Shown: positions 1 to 5,232 of the stretch, piece after piece
How the letters are laid out: every line of letters begins with the position of its first letter
Numbering within the stretch: the stretch's first letter is position 1
Assembly (NCBI GenBank): GCA_015222115.1
Contig: JADFUO010000295.1
Location: forward strand, 1 to 5,232
Length of the DNA stretch: 5,232 nt
From: Bacteroidota bacterium
GTDB lineage: Bacteria > Bacteroidota > Bacteroidia > Bacteroidales > JADFUO01
Direction of reading: 5' to 3'
Notes under the pieces: model-generated
What the model saw: only the letters and a program-made list of their open reading frames with translations
What the model was told of the DNA's origin: nothing
The model's database searches: none
Translations under genes and position numbers: made by a program

Positions 1-321
1 ATTTTGGATTCGCCTGCAATGGTTCTTATCGGCACAAAAATATCCTCAGTCGGCTTAAAGAAATGCGGAATGTGCGGGTTTAAAAATTGTGATGAGAAAA
101 ATAAATTTCCTGAAATACCCTGCGTTTTTAATACCGGCGATCTGGGTATTGCAATTGGCTCTGCTGTTAGTGTGGCAATGGACAATAGGGTTGATAACCG
201 TATTATGTACACAGCCGGACAAGCTGTTATTGAATTAGGACTTTTAGGAGAGGATGTTAAAATTGTTTATGTGATTCCTTTGAGTGCAACATCAAAAAAT
301 CCGTTTTTTGATAGGAAGTAA
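1..321 (+). CDS. DUF2148 ferredoxin-domain protein, 3' part (5' end outside window)
   Basis: This is the C-terminal part of a protein I recognise as the DUF2148 / COG4739 family, described as containing a ferredoxin domain; its biochemical role is not known. The frame is open from the first base. The TTG at base 4 is unlikely to be the start, because family members are, from memory, nearly twice this length, so the gene should begin upstream of the window. Four cysteines are visible, spaced CX2CX4CX10C, with the first codon at 64-66 inside a CGMCGFKNC motif; this would suit an Fe-S cluster. The rest is rich in small hydrophobic residues (GDLGIAIGSAVSVAMD, then a YTAGQAVIELGLLG stretch), which could form a dimer or cofactor surface. 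It ends at TAA 319-321. The next gene is convergent, so no operon partner is visible on this side. The family call is fairly sure; the function is unknown. Confidence 0.8.
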   Translation: MLDSPAMVLIGTKISSVGLKKCGMCGFKNCDEKNKFPEIPCVFNTGDLGIAIGSAVSVAMDNRVDNRIMYTAGQAVIELGLLGEDVKIVYVIPLSATSKNPFFDRK

Positions 322-352
322 CTAATTATTTTCAACATGAGTAGAAAATAAA

Positions 353-366
353 CCGATTACAATCGG
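353..366. repeat. Short palindrome CCGATT-AC-AATCGG
   Basis: A perfect 6-bp inverted repeat with a 2-bp centre lies 31 bp after the DUF2148 stop codon. As RNA it would fold into at most a 5-bp stem with a 4-nt loop. It is not followed directly by a T-run; the nearest, TTTTT at 382-386, is 15 bp away. It is therefore a poor intrinsic terminator, though it might help end transcription or bind a protein. Low weight. Confidence 0.3.
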
Positions 367-386
367 GAAATAAAGTAGCGATTTTT

Positions 387-447
387 GTTTCGAGTTGCGA
401 GATACGAGTTACGTGCATCCCGCAACTCGAAACCCGTAACCCGAAAC
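387..447. repeat. Inverted heptad-repeat hairpin (GTTNCGR units)
   Basis: This intergenic element between two convergent genes consists of two arms of four 7-bp units each. The left arm, 387-414, reads as heptads close to GTTNCGR; the third unit has GAT in place of GTT and the fourth ends in T. The right arm, 420-447, has four units of the complement YCGNAAC. A perfect 13-bp inverted repeat, GTTTCGAGTTGCG (387-399) against CGCAACTCGAAAC (421-433), gives a strong stem with a 21-nt loop. A second register pairs 387-413 with 421-447 over 27 bp with seven mismatches. The element is clearly richer in GC than the DNA around it. No T-run follows on either strand, so it is not a standard rho-independent terminator. 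It could be a repetitive extragenic element, a transcript-end hairpin shared by both convergent genes, or a protein-binding site; the sequence alone does not decide. Confidence 0.75.
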
Positions 448-485
448 AATATCCTAATGGCTGCATAAACAACATTCAATTTGAA

Positions 486-495
486 CAACATGTTG
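486..495. repeat. 10-bp palindrome CAACATGTTG
   Basis: A perfect 10-bp palindrome lies about 20 bp downstream of the stop codon of the minus-strand PLD gene. AACAACAT occurs at 484-491 and again at 468-475, and between them TTCAATTTGAA (475-485) is another small palindrome with a 1-bp centre. Together they might be a weak transcript-end structure or a binding site for a dimer. No T-run follows, and chance is a fair explanation in AT-rich DNA. Confidence 0.25.
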
Positions 496-517
496 GTTAG
501 TTTGTATTTTTAAGAGG

Positions 518-1591
518 CTAGAGTAAATGCCTAAAAGGAAGCAAAATCCATTCAAAAAATTTATTGATCATAGGGCGTCTGTACCACGCTTCATAGCTAA
601 AATTTTCCGAGCCCTTTATAGTTTTTGATATATGCTTTTTTAATTGTGAGATAATTTCGGGGTCAGAACCTAACAAAGTAATTTCATACATATACCTGAA
701 ACTGCGATAGTCAAAATTTGCAGAACCTATTGAAAATATATCATCATCAATCAACAAAGCTTTTGCATGTAAATTATGAGGGGTGTATAGCAGGAAATTA
801 ACTTTATTTTTATATAAAATTCCGAGATATTTGTTTCTTAACACATCAACCAGGCCCACATCCGAATGTTTGGGAATAATAACTTTTACATCAACTCCTC
901 GTTTTCCGGCATCCATCAATGCTTTTCTTAATAAAAAACCCGGGAGAAAATAAGGGGTTTCAATAATTATCTGCTTTTGTGCTTTTTTAAATAACTGAAC
1001 ATATCTCTTTTTAATTCTTTGTACCGGGATGGATGAAACATCACGCAATATCTCAAAATTTTTATATTTTACAACTTTTGAATTATTTACTTTATCAAAA
1101 ACATATTTATTATATATTTTGAAATCCTGTTTAAAAAGTTTTTTAAAACTAACTGCAATGTCGCTTTTTAATCTTAAAACAAGTTCTCGCCAGTTTAAAT
1201 TATATTCAGTAATATTAGAAGAACCAATATATGTGATAGAATCATCAATCACTAATATTTTCCTGTGATTACGTCTGTGGCTGCGGGTAAAAAAATCGAA
1301 ATTATACTTGATTTTTTCAAAAAATCTTACTTCACCGCCAAATTTTATCAGGTCAACAAAAAACGATTCGGAAACCAAACCACCCCAAGAATCAATTAAA
1401 ATTTTTACTTCTATACCTTGCCTGGCTTTTTCGGTTAAGGCATCCTTAAATTTTATCCCGATAGAGTCGTTGCCTATACGATATGTTTCAAGATAGATAT
1501 ATTTTTGTGCGTTTTCAATGTCGTCAAGCATTGAATTGTAATACCTTATAGGGTCATCAAACAGATGATATGGTTCTTTAATTTCTCTCAA
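518..1591 (-). CDS. Phospholipase D-like / cardiolipin synthase-type protein
   Basis: A 357-residue protein of the phospholipase D superfamily with two HKD catalytic motifs. The first is H109-x-K111-x4-D116, followed by GSSN 123-126; the second is H275-x-K277-x4-D282, followed by GSAN 289-292 and D294. In this family the two histidines form one active site, with a covalent phosphohistidine intermediate in phosphatidyl transfer or hydrolysis. The architecture matches bacterial cardiolipin synthases that join phospholipids at the membrane. There are no N-terminal membrane helices, as in the ClsB-like rather than the ClsA-like form; the tail after residue 335 (aromatic, basic and leucine-rich) could sit on the membrane. 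The start is inferred as TTG at 1589-1591: no ATG lies between the upstream in-frame stop and this codon, and the first ATG (residue 21) would remove the YHLFDDP segment that I recall from relatives. It lies 5 bp after the response regulator's stop, so co-transcription is likely. Exact substrate is unproven: Cls, another phospholipase or a nuclease-like member are possible. Confidence 0.85.
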   Translation of the reverse strand: MREIKEPYHLFDDPIRYYNSMLDDIENAQKYIYLETYRIGNDSIGIKFKDALTEKARQGIEVKILIDSWGGLVSESFFVDLIKFGGEVRFFEKIKYNFDFFTRSHRRNHRKILVIDDSITYIGSSNITEYNLNWRELVLRLKSDIAVSFKKLFKQDFKIYNKYVFDKVNNSKVVKYKNFEILRDVSSIPVQRIKKRYVQLFKKAQKQIIIETPYFLPGFLLRKALMDAGKRGVDVKVIIPKHSDVGLVDVLRNKYLGILYKNKVNFLLYTPHNLHAKALLIDDDIFSIGSANFDYRSFRYMYEITLLGSDPEIISQLKKHISKTIKGSENFSYEAWYRRPMINKFFEWILLPFRHLL

Positions 1592-1596
1592 TTTAT

Positions 1597-2346
1597 TTAC
1601 AAATTCTTAAATAATTTTATCAGTTCTTCTTTTTTACGAAATGCAACTGGGACTTTTGAATTATCTTTCATTACAACAAAATTATTGTTAGTTTTTTCAA
1701 GTTTTTCAACACACTGAAGATTAATTAAATGTGAATGATGCACCCTGAAAAAACCATATTCGCTCAAAAGTGCCTCATATTCTTTTAATGTTTTTGAAAC
1801 TACAATTTTATCTTTATCAAGAAAATAAAAATGCGTGTAATTTCTGTCAGACTCACATCTTACAATTTCATTAATATTTACCAGGTGAATATTATTAGTT
1901 GTTTTTAAAATTATTTTTTTTGTTTTTTTTGAGATTGAATCAATATTTGAGAAAAAAGTATCCAACTTTAAACTTATGTTATCCTGTTGAATTAATTCCT
2001 CAGCCTTGTTAATTGATTTTATTAATTCATTAATATCAATTGGTTTTAATAAATAATCCAAAGCGCTGAACTTAAATGCTTTTATGGCATATTCTTCGTA
2101 AGCGGTAATAAAAATGATTTTAAAATCAATGTTTTCAAGTTGACGAAGTAAATCAAATCCTGTTCCGTCAGTCAGCTTAATATCTAAAAAAAGGAGTTCG
2201 GGTTTTAATTCACGGATAACTTTTAATCCCGATTCAACACTATCTGCCTGACCGATTAAGGAAACATTTTTACAGTAATTTTCAAGCAATTCAGCAATGA
2301 TTTCACGTGCATTAATTTCGTCATCAATAATTATAGTTTTTATCAT
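1597..2346 (-). CDS. LytTR-family response regulator
   Basis: A 249-residue two-component response regulator. Residues 1-120 are a receiver domain: acidic pair D8-D9, phospho-acceptor D55 in the LLFLDIKLTDGTG segment, switch residue T81, and K101 followed by P102. Residues about 143-245 are a LytTR DNA-binding domain with the family signature FFRVHHSHLINL (199-210) and an ESDRNYTHFYF strand region. LytTR proteins bind pairs of short direct repeats in promoters through beta strands rather than a helix-turn-helix. Phosphorylation presumably comes from the LytS-type kinase encoded 87 bp upstream. The PLD-family gene starts 5 bp downstream and is a likely co-transcribed partner. The ATG at 2344-2346 is preceded by A-rich sequence and no Shine-Dalgarno motif, as is usual in Bacteroidota. 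Length and domain order are standard; nothing is missing. Confidence 0.95.
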   Translation of the reverse strand: MIKTIIIDDEINAREIIAELLENYCKNVSLIGQADSVESGLKVIRELKPELLFLDIKLTDGTGFDLLRQLENIDFKIIFITAYEEYAIKAFKFSALDYLLKPIDINELIKSINKAEELIQQDNISLKLDTFFSNIDSISKKTKKIILKTTNNIHLVNINEIVRCESDRNYTHFYFLDKDKIVVSKTLKEYEALLSEYGFFRVHHSHLINLQCVEKLEKTNNNFVVMKDNSKVPVAFRKKEELIKLFKNL

Positions 2347-2378
2347 TTTTGTATTTATTATATGATGTTTTCAATCAA

Positions 2379-2416
2379 CAAATATAGAAATAAGTTAAGT
2401 ATAATAATTAACTAAA
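2379..2416 (-). promoter_or_regulatory. Possible promoter for the response regulator and PLD genes
   Basis: On the minus strand 2379-2386 reads TATATTTG, an exact match to the Bacteroidota -7 consensus TAnnTTTG. It sits in the 87-bp gap between kinase stop and regulator start, about 32 bp before the regulator's ATG. The -33 element is poor: the nearest candidate is TTTAG at 2412-2416, with a spacing of about 25 bp, longer than usual. If real, it would let the regulator and PLD genes be expressed without the kinase. The match is short and the DNA AT-rich, so chance is quite possible. Confidence 0.35.
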
Positions 2417-2433
2417 GATAATAATTTTAGTCC

Positions 2434-3897
2434 TTATTTGAACGGAATATTAAGTGTTACTTTAGTTCCTGTTATATTTTCTTTACTATCTTTCAAGTCA
2501 ATTACATTCAATTTTATTTTTTGTGATAAGGATTTGTTTAAATTTGCTATTCGTTCTTTTGTTATGGATGTTCCTAATGACTTATGAATTTCATCCTTAT
2601 TTTTAATTAATTTACCGGCTTTAGCCCTGCCAATGCCATCATCTTCAACTTCAAAAAAAATTGTGTTATCTTTTAAGACAAACCGGACATCAATATTTCC
2701 TTTTGTTTTTTTATGTTGAATACCATGCTCAATTGAATTTTCGATAAAAGGTTGAACAAGCATTGGCGGAATGGAAATAATTTCAATATTTATTTCAGGG
2801 TCAACATAAACCGAATAATCAAATTTATTATCAAATCGTAATTTTTGCAATTCCAAATAATGATTAATTGCTTGAATTTCTTTTTCGATCGGGACATAAT
2901 CTTCTGTTGAACTATTAAGAATATACCGTATTAGTTTTGCAAAGCTTGAAAGATAATTACTTGCTTCAACAGGTTTTTTCTTATAAATAAAACTTTGAAT
3001 AGCGATAAGGGAATTAAACACGAAATGAGGGTTCATTTGAGATTTTAGCAACATTTGTTTTAATTTCTCAATTTCTTTTTCGGCATTTTTTCTAACTGTG
3101 ATGTCCCTGACTGCTGTAACCCTGACATTACGCCCTTTATAATTAAACATTTTACCTTCAAACTCAGCTAAAAATTTTGTGCCGTCTTTTCTTAAAGCTA
3201 CAGCTTCGTATGGTTCTTCGTATCCTGATAGTATGTTTTGTTTTACAATTTCTTTAGATTCAGGTGCAATAACATCAGTGCCAAAAATTCCAATTAATTC
3301 ATCATAAGTGTATCCGAATATTTCAATTGCTGCCTGATTTGCTTCAATACAAACACCTTTTTCAGAAATAAAAATTGCTTCTAATGTTGCATCAGACAAT
3401 GCCCTAAATTTTTCTTCGCTTTCATGTAGCGCCTCCTCAGCTTGTTTCTGTTTACTAATGTCAATAGATATACCTAACATACCAATAAATTTACCGTTAT
3501 CACTAAATCGTGGGGTTACTATTAGCTGAGCAGGGAAAATTCTCCCTTTTTTAGTAATATAATTAAGTTCAGTAATCAGAGGCTTACGAGTGAATTCCAT
3601 ATTTTTTATTGCCCCTTCCATTGCTCCTGATTTTAAAGTTTTCTTAGTATGGAATAGTCGAATGTTTTTTTTGCCGATTACTTCTTCAGGTTCATAACCC
3701 AAGATCTTTCTGGCTCCTTCATTCCAACTGAGAATAATACCTATTGGATCCGTTGCAATAATCATTACTTCTGTAGCACTGTTCATAATGCTTTGAAGCA
3801 GATCGGTTGTTTCTTTTAGTGCCTCAACCGTTTTTTTGTGTTCGGATATATCTACAACCATTTTTAATTTTTCTTCATTTTTGCTGCATTTCAGCAA
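2434..3897 (-). CDS. Double-PAS LytS-type sensor histidine kinase
   Basis: A cytosolic sensor kinase, 487 residues if the TTG at 3895-3897 is used, or 475 from the ATG at 3859-3861. The ATG looks the better start, since an A-rich stretch precedes it. Domains (long numbering): PAS/PAC 1 at about 35-150, PAS/PAC 2 at about 162-270, a short coiled linker (KNAEKEIEKLKQMLLKSQ), a His_kinase domain with phospho-acceptor H291 in QMNPHFVFNSL, and a HATPase_c domain with N box PFIENSIEHG (N387), G box DDGIG (419-423) and LGTSITKERIANLNK (441-455). The NPHF histidine box is typical of the LytS/YehU class that works with LytTR regulators, and such a regulator follows 87 bp downstream. No membrane segment is visible, so the signal is probably intracellular (ligand, redox or partner protein). 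The N-terminus, VVDISEHKKTVEAL, resembles the tail of a further PAC motif whose PAS domain is absent, suggesting past N-terminal shortening. Confidence 0.93.
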   Translation of the reverse strand: MLKCSKNEEKLKMVVDISEHKKTVEALKETTDLLQSIMNSATEVMIIATDPIGIILSWNEGARKILGYEPEEVIGKKNIRLFHTKKTLKSGAMEGAIKNMEFTRKPLITELNYITKKGRIFPAQLIVTPRFSDNGKFIGMLGISIDISKQKQAEEALHESEEKFRALSDATLEAIFISEKGVCIEANQAAIEIFGYTYDELIGIFGTDVIAPESKEIVKQNILSGYEEPYEAVALRKDGTKFLAEFEGKMFNYKGRNVRVTAVRDITVRKNAEKEIEKLKQMLLKSQMNPHFVFNSLIAIQSFIYKKKPVEASNYLSSFAKLIRYILNSSTEDYVPIEKEIQAINHYLELQKLRFDNKFDYSVYVDPEINIEIISIPPMLVQPFIENSIEHGIQHKKTKGNIDVRFVLKDNTIFFEVEDDGIGRAKAGKLIKNKDEIHKSLGTSITKERIANLNKSLSQKIKLNVIDLKDSKENITGTKVTLNIPFK

Positions 3898-4044
3898 CTT
3901 TTTTTTATGAATTACATATTATATTTTCAGATACAATATTAAGAAAATTTACTCAATAAAAATCTATTTATCTGCCATATTGAATCAATTGCTTTTGTTT
4001 AACAATTTATCATTATTATCTTTGCCTTATAAAATTTAGAAATT
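3898..4044. other. Divergent intergenic region between the kinase gene and yicC
   Basis: This is a 147-bp AT-rich spacer between divergently transcribed genes. It must hold the yicC promoter and probably that of the kinase operon. For the minus strand the best -7-like string is TAATATTG (3934-3941), with one mismatch to TAnnTTTG and no -33 element at proper spacing, so I do not call it. The kinase frame extends upstream to a TAA at 3919-3921; beyond it I see no remnant of a PAS domain in that frame. No larger repeat or RNA structure is evident. Confidence 0.6.
3994..4024 (+). promoter_or_regulatory. Bacteroidota-type promoter for yicC
   Basis: TTTG at 3994-3997 matches the -33 element and TATCTTTG at 4017-4024 matches the -7 consensus TAnnTTTG exactly, with a 19-bp spacer, which is the usual distance. 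Transcription would begin a few bases after 4024, leaving a 5' leader of only about 15 nt before the yicC ATG at 4045. Both elements and their spacing agree, which makes this the best promoter in the window. It probably also drives gmk. Confidence 0.6.
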
Positions 4045-4920
4045 ATGATTAAATCAATGACCGGATTCGGCAAAGTAGTATTGGAACTAACCGATAAAAA
4101 ATTAACCATTGAAATTAAAACACTTAACAGCAAGCAACTTGATATCAATACCCGCATTCCCAACCCATATAAGGAAAAAGAACCTGAAATACGTTCATTA
4201 CTGAGCAGGAAACTGGAAAGAGGAAAAATTGAATTCAACATTTATATTGAAAATACTGACGTATCAATAAATTATTCTTTTAATAAACCTATGGCAAAAA
4301 AATATTATGAAGAATTAAAAGCATTGTCAACAGAAATAAATCAACAGAACTTTTCAAACTATCTCCCATTGATAGTAAAAATGCCTGATATATTATATCC
4401 TGAAAAAGAAGAATTCAACGAAAGTGATTGGTCAAAAATTGAAAAATCAATTAATGATACATTAAATCAGGTAAATGAGTTCAGAATTGATGAAGGTAAA
4501 CTATTGGAAAATGATTTTATTAAAAGGATAAAATATATTAAACAATTGCTTCTTGATATAAATTCATTTGAAGAAAAGCGAATAACAAATTTTAAAGAAC
4601 GCATAAATAGAAATCTGAATGAAATTTCTGATAAAGTAATAATTGACCGCAATCGTTTTGAACAGGAAATAATTTATTACATTGAAAAACTTGATATTAC
4701 AGAAGAAAAAGTCAGATTAGAGAAACATTGTGATTATTTTCTTGAGACCTTGAACGCAGAAATTTCTTCAGGTAAAAAACTAAATTTTATTTCACAGGAG
4801 ATTGGCAGGGAAATTAATACATTAGGTTCAAAAGCCAATGATGTTGACATTCAGAAAATTGTTGTTCAAATGAAAGACGAACTGGAGAAGATTAAAGAAC
4901 AATTATTGAATATTTTGTAA
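4045..4920 (+). CDS. yicC: YicC/YloC family endoribonuclease-like protein
   Basis: A full-length 291-residue member of the YicC family. The N-terminal YicC domain (about 1-155) opens with the hallmark SMTGFG (4-9), followed by EIKTLNSKQLDI (23-34) and RGK (59-61); EGKLLENDF (150-158) closes the domain. The C-terminal DUF1732 domain (about 205-291) carries LDITEEKVRLEKH (216-228) and the strongly conserved GREINTLGSKAND (254-266), then a charged helix to the end. E. coli YicC has been linked to degradation of the small RNA RyhB and reported as an endoribonuclease; applying that activity here is inference from the family. The protein should be cytosolic and oligomeric. The ATG start is fixed by the SMTGFG motif lying right behind it, and a good promoter match lies 20 bp upstream. 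The next gene is gmk, a very common yicC neighbour, but the gap here is 95 bp and contains a hairpin element. Confidence 0.93.
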   Translation: MIKSMTGFGKVVLELTDKKLTIEIKTLNSKQLDINTRIPNPYKEKEPEIRSLLSRKLERGKIEFNIYIENTDVSINYSFNKPMAKKYYEELKALSTEINQQNFSNYLPLIVKMPDILYPEKEEFNESDWSKIEKSINDTLNQVNEFRIDEGKLLENDFIKRIKYIKQLLLDINSFEEKRITNFKERINRNLNEISDKVIIDRNRFEQEIIYYIEKLDITEEKVRLEKHCDYFLETLNAEISSGKKLNFISQEIGREINTLGSKANDVDIQKIVVQMKDELEKIKEQLLNIL

Positions 4921-4921
4921 T

Positions 4922-4933
4922 TAATATATCTTA
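4922..4933. repeat. Left copy of 12-bp direct repeat TAATATATCTTA
   Basis: It starts one base after the yicC stop codon. An identical copy is at 5005-5016, and the bases flanking the two copies differ, so the identity is exactly 12 bp. The two copies bracket the hexad hairpin, the layout expected of a target-site duplication. Because the repeat is AT-rich it could also have arisen by slippage or chance. Confidence 0.7.
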
Positions 4934-4941
4934 GTAAAAAA

Positions 4942-4999
4942 AGGCTGAGGCTAAGGCTGAGGAAAAAAAGGAAATAGAAAAAATCCTTAGCCTCAGCCT
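4942..4999. repeat. Inverted hexad-repeat hairpin (GGCTRA units)
   Basis: The left arm holds three tandem hexads of the form GGCTRA plus a partial one (4943-4962, R = G, A, G). The right arm (4985-5000) holds the complementary units TTAGCC and TCAGCC. AGGCTGAGGCTAAGG (4942-4956) and CCTTAGCCTCAGCCT (4985-4999) form a perfect 15-bp inverted repeat around a 28-bp purine-rich spacer. A 9-bp alternative register exists one repeat period (two hexads) further in. AAAAAAAGG occurs at 4936-4944 and again at 4963-4971. A stable hairpin would form in the yicC-gmk transcript, ending 16 nt before the gmk start codon. No T-run follows, so a standard terminator is unlikely. Bounded by 12-bp direct repeats, it may be a small non-coding mobile element; no protein is encoded. 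Confidence 0.78.
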
Positions 5000-5004
5000 A
5001 ACAA

Positions 5005-5016
5005 TAATATATCTTA
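5005..5016. repeat. Right copy of 12-bp direct repeat TAATATATCTTA
   Basis: Identical to 4922-4933. Its last base is the A of the gmk ATG. If one copy and the DNA between the copies were removed, 83 bp would be lost and yicC stop and gmk start would be 12 bp apart, a spacing typical of a tight operon. Confidence 0.7.
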
Positions 5017-5232
5017 TGAATAAAAAATTAATAATTTTTTCTGCGCCTTCGGGAGCCGGTAAAACTACAATTGTAAAAGAATTGCTTAATTCGGGGCTTA
5101 ATCTGGAATTTTCAATTTCTGCATGTAGCCGCCCAAAACGATCAAATGAGATTGATGGAAAAGATTATTATTTCCTTTCGGTTGGTGAGTTTAAAAATAA
5201 AATTGCCAATAACGAATTTTTAGAATGGGAAG
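5016..5232 (+). CDS. gmk: Guanylate kinase, 5' part (runs off the window)
   Basis: The first 72 codons of guanylate kinase, which converts GMP and ATP to GDP and ADP in purine nucleotide supply. The P-loop [10 protein letters not shown] lies at 9-18, with K16 contacting the ATP phosphates. The GMP-binding segment follows: [10 protein letters not shown] (33-42), with R39 and R42 at the positions that hold the GMP phosphate in the family, then E45, GKDYYF (48-53) and EFLEWE (67-72). ATG 5016-5018 is chosen because the P-loop sits at the usual distance from it; no Shine-Dalgarno motif is present. Full-length enzymes have roughly 190-200 residues, so nearly two thirds lies beyond the edge. It is probably co-transcribed with yicC, but the intervening hairpin element may change its translation or transcript level. 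Confidence 0.93.
   Translation, partial: MNKKLIIFSAPSGAGKTTIVKELLNSGLNLEFSISACSRPKRSNEIDGKDYYFLSVGEFKNKIANNEFLEWE

Noticed and set aside
387..447. Intrinsic terminator for the DUF2148 gene or the PLD gene
   Set aside because: The stem is strong but neither strand has a T-run directly after it, and the periodic heptad structure points to something else.
387..447. Target-site duplication around the heptad hairpin, as seen for the hexad element
   Set aside because: Only short chance matches (ATAAAC at 348-353 and 465-470, CAACAT several times) lie in the flanks; none sits symmetrically next to the arms.
387..447. CRISPR-like array
   Set aside because: Units are 7 bp, contiguous and in inverted orientation, with no spacers and no cas genes nearby.
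1029..1268. Plus-strand open frame inside the PLD gene
   Set aside because: It lies antisense to a well-supported catalytic protein, has no recognisable domain, and has no promoter or initiation context.
3934..3941. Kinase promoter -7 box TAATATTG on the minus strand
   Set aside because: It has one mismatch to the consensus and no -33 element at 17-23 bp; in such AT-rich DNA it is not convincing.
3999..4241. Minus-strand open frame overlapping the yicC start
   Set aside because: It is antisense to the conserved SMTGFG region of yicC, and its low-complexity hydrophobic translation is what antisense of lysine/glutamate-rich coding sequence gives.
4936..5004. Small protein encoded by the hexad element
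   Set aside because: The GGCTGA units put TGA or TAA stops in frames of the repeat, and no start codon with a useful frame is present.

Overview
The window looks like a chromosomal segment of an AT-rich member of the Bacteroidota. The evidence is a LytS-type sensor kinase paired with a LytTR response regulator, the yicC-gmk gene pair, the lack of Shine-Dalgarno motifs before the genes, and matches to the Bacteroidota promoter consensus (-33 TTTG, -7 TAnnTTTG). No genus can be named from the sequence.

Layout from left to right: (1) the 3' part of a plus-strand DUF2148 ferredoxin-domain protein (1-321); (2) a 196-bp gap between convergent genes (322-517), holding a hairpin made of 7-bp repeat units; (3) a minus-strand cluster transcribed from about 3.9 kb down to 0.5 kb, in the order cytosolic double-PAS histidine kinase, LytTR response regulator, two-HKD phospholipase D/cardiolipin-synthase-like enzyme; (4) a 147-bp divergent intergenic region with a good promoter match for the plus strand; (5) plus-strand yicC (4045-4920), then a 95-bp gap holding a second hairpin made of 6-bp repeat units and flanked by a perfect 12-bp direct repeat, then the 5' part of guanylate kinase gmk (from 5016, running off the window).

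The minus-strand cluster reads as a signalling operon. The kinase senses a cytosolic cue through PAS domains and phosphorylates the LytTR regulator. The PLD-family gene starts 5 bp after the regulator's stop codon and so is probably co-expressed with it, which suggests, without proving, a link to membrane phospholipid remodelling. The yicC-gmk pair is a widely conserved bacterial neighbourhood of RNA and nucleotide housekeeping genes.

The genes belong to known families. The least explained signals are the two intergenic hairpins: each is built from short tandem units (GTTNCGR heptads and GGCTRA hexads) repeated in inverted orientation. The one before gmk has the outline of a small inserted element with a duplicated 12-bp target. 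I see no CRISPR array, tRNA, rRNA or transposase gene.
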